45,712 nt of DNA from Oxalobacteraceae bacterium. GTDB lineage: Bacteria; Pseudomonadota; Gammaproteobacteria; Burkholderiales; Burkholderiaceae_D. The stretch is from positions 1 through 45,712 of the forward strand of contig CANHZI010000012.1 of the NCBI GenBank assembly GCA_947464955.1. The letters run 5' to 3'. How positions within the stretch are numbered: the first letter of the stretch is position 1; every line of letters starts with the position of its first letter. Positions 43,021 to 45,712 of this stretch are shown here, in pieces. Both the position numbers and the translations under genes were made by a program. Under the pieces are notes generated by a model. The model was not told the DNA's origin. It did no database searches and was given only the letters and a program-made list of their open reading frames with translations.

Positions 43021-45712
43021 ATGCTCTCGTGACTGGAGCTACCACCACATGCGTTGGAAACTCCATCGTAATCAGTGTGCCGTGACCATACACAGATTCG
43101 ACTTTGATCGTGCCTTCGAGAATCGAGGTCACAATGTTGTAGGTGATGTGCATGCCCAGACCGGATCCACCATGCCCAAGCTTGGTAGTGAAGAAAGGTT
43201 CAAAAATACGGCCGAGGTTCTCTTCGGGAATACCTACGCCATCATCCTCAAAACAAACTCGCACATGATCTTCGCCGACCATACTCGCGGTTAAGCGCAT
43301 TAAGCCATTTTGTTTGCCTTCGAAGGCGTGTAGCATCGCGTTCTGTAAGAGGTTGATCAAGACTTGGCCAAACGGTCCGGGATAACTGTGTAGTTGTATG
43401 CCCGAAGGAATTTCGACCTGCAAGCTGTGCCCTGCTTGGCGCACTTGATTCATCATTGTCGCCACCACTTCATTGGCGGTCTGCTGCAAATTAAAGACCC
43501 TCGACTGCGCACTCGCTTGATCGACAGCGACTTGTTTGAAGCTACTCACTAAGTTAGCACTGGTGCGTAGACTACGTAATAACAGCACACAGGCTTCTTT
43601 ACAACGCTCCGCAAACTGTTTGAAGTCTGAGCGTTTGACTGGGCCAGATTCAATGATTTCACTAATGTGATTGATATTGTCTTCGATTGAACTGGCGATT
43701 AATAAGCTATTGCCTAAAGGGGTATTCAACTCATGCGATACACCCGCTACTAAAGAGCCCAAAGCAGCCAACTTCTCGCGTTCAACTAATTGATTCTGCG
43801 TTTCTTTTAACTGCTCGTAAGCATCTGCATTGTCGATGGCAATCCCTACATAGGATGCTAAAGTGCGTAAGATATCGAGATCAGTGCTGGCATAGGCAAA
43901 TTTCTTAAAGCTCTGCACGCCGACGACACCACGAATTTGGGTTTTGACAAAGATAGGGACGTACAGTACTGATTGGGGGGTGATTGAACTAGAACCATCT
44001 TTGAGAACGGCACCCCATTTTTCAGGATCTTCAGTGAGCGACAGATCTTTAATGTATTTGCTATATTCATGCTCAAGGTCATTGATGAAGATTTCTTTTT
44101 GATGCTCGATACACCACACCGGTAGCTGATTTTTCTCGCGGAAGTCACGCGTGTAGTGCTCATAGCGTTTTCCCGACTCGGTTACAAAAGGAAAATCGAT
44201 TAATTGCTTTTGTCTATCGTAAAACCCAACACCAAACACGGTGGCGTCCATCAGCATATTCACATTACGATACAAAAGCTCAATGATGGCTTCAGTGTCG
44301 AGTGTGGCTGTAATCTCTTTCCCTATTTCACTCAAGAGCGAAATGTTCTTGTGTGCATGCTCTAGGGTTTCTTTTTGTTCTTGAATGGAGGCTTTTTGAT
44401 CCTCGAGTTCGGCGGTACGTGCCTTTACCTGGCTTTCCAACTGTATCTTCTGCCGCACTAGTTTGCGAACGCGATACAGGAAGAAGCTGTAGGTGAAGCC
44501 AGCTAACAGCAAGAATACGCTGATGCGGAACCACCAAGTCTTCCAATAGGGGGGCGTGATGATGATGGTTAATGATGTTGGTGTTTCGTTCCACACCCCA
44601 TTCTTGTTACTTGCCTTAACATGAAAAATGTAAGTACCGGGATCAAGGTTGGTGAAAGTGGCGTAACGTTTATCAGCGGTCGTTTCTACCCATTTGTCAT
44701 CAAAGTTTTCTAGTTTATAGCTATAGCGATTAGCGCTAGGGTCGGCATAATGCAAGGCGGCGAATTCGATGGAAAAAATCGATTCAGTATGGTCCAAGCG
44801 TAGTTCTTTCAGCTCGCTGATGGAAATGCCTTTCCCGGGTTGCTCCTTGTTATTTATCTGGCGAATGCTCTGATTGGAAATGAGAAAATCGGTGATAACG
44901 ACCGGTGGAGGAATCGGGTTATCGCGAATTTCTTCCGGGCGAAAGCTGGTTAAGCCGTTCCAGCCGCCAAAATTCATCATACCGTTATCCGAGATTAACG
45001 TAGCGCCGATTAAGTACGATCCTTCAATCATGCCGTCGCGAGCGGTGTAATTTTTGAACTTGCCACTGCTAACGTCTAGCTTGGATATCCCTGCCGTGCT
45101 GCTAATCCAGATATTGCCACTCTTGTCCTCCAAGATGCCGCCAACTGACTCGGCAGAACCATCCGCTTGTGTGGGGTAAAAATGGAAACGGATTTGCCCG
45201 TTTGCCAGCTCTTCCATACGGTTCAAACCACCAGAAGTGCCAACCCAAATTCTTCCTTTGCTGTCTTCGAATAAGGCGTGAATGCGATTGTGACTAATCG
45301 AACCCTGCTGCTGATCGTCATGCCGGAAGTGAGTGAAACTTTCATCTGTTTGATTAAAGCGATCGAGACCATTCATGGTGCCGACCCAAATCACCCCTTT
45401 GCTACTCTCCATCAGCGTTAAGGACCAACTATTTCCTAGGCTACTGGGAATATTGGCGTTCTTGCGAAACGTATGAAAAGTGGACTCGCCCTGACGCTTA
45501 CGATGTACGCCGCCACGGCTGGAGATCCACATCGTGTTATTGCGGTCGAAAATAATACGTTCTATGTAGTTGTCGTTGGGCTCGTCACCTAAGGGCACAG
45601 GAGTGAAGACATTCTTCTGTGGGTCAAATAGGGCTAAGCCAGAACGTGTTCCCACCCACAACTTGCCGTCCTTGTCATTGAGTAAGGCGCCAATTTGATT
45701 TTCGAATAGCCC
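43019..45712 (-). CDS. Propeller / Y_Y_Y / GAF sensor histidine kinase (N-terminus beyond right edge)
   Basis: The minus-strand frame is open from the right edge to TAA at 43019-43021, giving about 897 residues. Propeller repeats (WVGTRSGLALFD, WISSRGGVHRK, WVGTMNGLDRF, WVGTSGGLNRM, WISSTAGISKLD) come first. A Y_Y_Y domain (RYSYKLENFDDKW), a membrane helix after TPPYWKTWWF, a coiled coil, a GAF domain and a kinase core with H-box SHELNTPLGN and ATPase motifs NLLQNAMLHAF, DDGVGIP, FFTTK and GSGLGM follow. An apparent TTG start at 45661 is only where the frame first allows one; the gene continues outside. The kinase core is paralogous to that at 1-2836. Unlike many propeller sensors it has no attached receiver or AraC domain. 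Confidence 0.92.
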   Translation of the reverse strand, partial: GLFENQIGALLNDKDGKLWVGTRSGLALFDPQKNVFTPVPLGDEPNDNYIERIIFDRNNTMWISSRGGVHRKRQGESTFHTFRKNANIPSSLGNSWSLTLMESSKGVIWVGTMNGLDRFNQTDESFTHFRHDDQQQGSISHNRIHALFEDSKGRIWVGTSGGLNRMEELANGQIRFHFYPTQADGSAESVGGILEDKSGNIWISSTAGISKLDVSSGKFKNYTARDGMIEGSYLIGATLISDNGMMNFGGWNGLTSFRPEEIRDNPIPPPVVITDFLISNQSIRQINNKEQPGKGISISELKELRLDHTESIFSIEFAALHYADPSANRYSYKLENFDDKWVETTADKRYATFTNLDPGTYIFHVKASNKNGVWNETPTSLTIIITPPYWKTWWFRISVFLLLAGFTYSFFLYRVRKLVRQKIQLESQVKARTAELEDQKASIQEQKETLEHAHKNISLLSEIGKEITATLDTEAIIELLYRNVNMLMDATVFGVGFYDRQKQLIDFPFVTESGKRYEHYTRDFREKNQLPVWCIEHQKEIFINDLEHEYSKYIKDLSLTEDPEKWGAVLKDGSSSITPQSVLYVPIFVKTQIRGVVGVQSFKKFAYASTDLDILRTLASYVGIAIDNADAYEQLKETQNQLVEREKLAALGSLVAGVSHELNTPLGNSLLIASSIEDNINHISEIIESGPVKRSDFKQFAERCKEACVLLLRSLRTSANLVSSFKQVAVDQASAQSRVFNLQQTANEVVATMMNQVRQAGHSLQVEIPSGIQLHSYPGPFGQVLINLLQNAMLHAFEGKQNGLMRLTASMVGEDHVRVCFEDDGVGIPEENLGRIFEPFFTTKLGHGGSGLGMHITYNIVTSILEGTIKVESVYGHGTLITMEFPTHVVVAPVTRA

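Noticed and set aside
45659-45661. TTG 45661 as the real start of the right-edge kinase gene
   Set aside because: The frame stays open and propeller-like to the window edge, so the start lies outside.

Overview
The window looks like chromosomal DNA of a mid-GC betaproteobacterium. A Burkholderiales-type phasin and biosynthetic thiolase, POT-family peptide uptake, very dense cyclic-di-GMP and two-component signalling and an AlgZ/AlgR-like LytTR pair fit Oxalobacteraceae, possibly Undibacterium; that placement is inference from gene content only. I see no tRNA, rRNA, insertion sequence, phage gene or CRISPR array. Nearly every base is explained by about 30 genes.

Layout. 1-2836 (-): a TPR-GAF-GAF histidine kinase cut by the left edge. 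3037-5006 (+): DNA alkylation repair, an Ada(Zn)-AraC-AlkA fusion followed by Ogt. 5217-7150 (+): PHA metabolism, phasin and acetyl-CoA acetyltransferase, each with its own terminator. 7430-12842 (+): a signalling operon of REC-HD-GYP, an exported histidine phosphatase and a hybrid kinase with two receivers and an HPt. 17885-13028 (-): a second operon of GAF-HD-GYP, CHASE2-adenylate cyclase, SH3 lipoprotein-like/secreted protein and M48 metalloprotease. 18154-20637 (+): exported S9 peptidase. 20795-23528 (+): single-domain receiver, LytS/AlgZ-type kinase and LytTR regulator. 23668-24251 (+): a secreted unknown protein split by a -1 frameshift at a U UUA AAC heptamer. 24551-26059 (+): POT peptide symporter. 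27698-26193 (-): YdgA/DUF945 protein. 31571-27858 (-): DUF3391-HD-GYP and PAS-GGDEF-EAL. 32504-31746 (-): periplasmic solute-binding protein. 32769-38413 (+): metallophosphoesterase, Ser/Thr kinase-Usp fusion and a propeller-GGDEF diguanylate cyclase. 38551-40200 (+): exported M28 peptidase. 40274-40582 (+): small HhH protein. 40707-42961 (+): BlaI/M56 pair behind three evenly spaced TCTAGA operators. 45712-43019 (-): a propeller-GAF histidine kinase cut by the right edge.

How it works together. Five c-di-GMP enzymes (three HD-GYP, one GGDEF-EAL, one GGDEF), one cAMP cyclase, four histidine kinases and one Ser/Thr kinase are interleaved with exported peptidases (M48, S9, M28, M56) and a peptide importer. 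A reasonable reading is a lifestyle that degrades and imports protein or peptides, with surface and envelope behaviour set by nucleotide second messengers. The two kinases at the window edges are paralogues that share a kinase core but have different sensors. The least explained items are the frameshift gene, the kinase-Usp/phosphoesterase/cyclase operon, the M56 protein with a Met-Glu heptad tail, and several perfect dyads placed at promoters.
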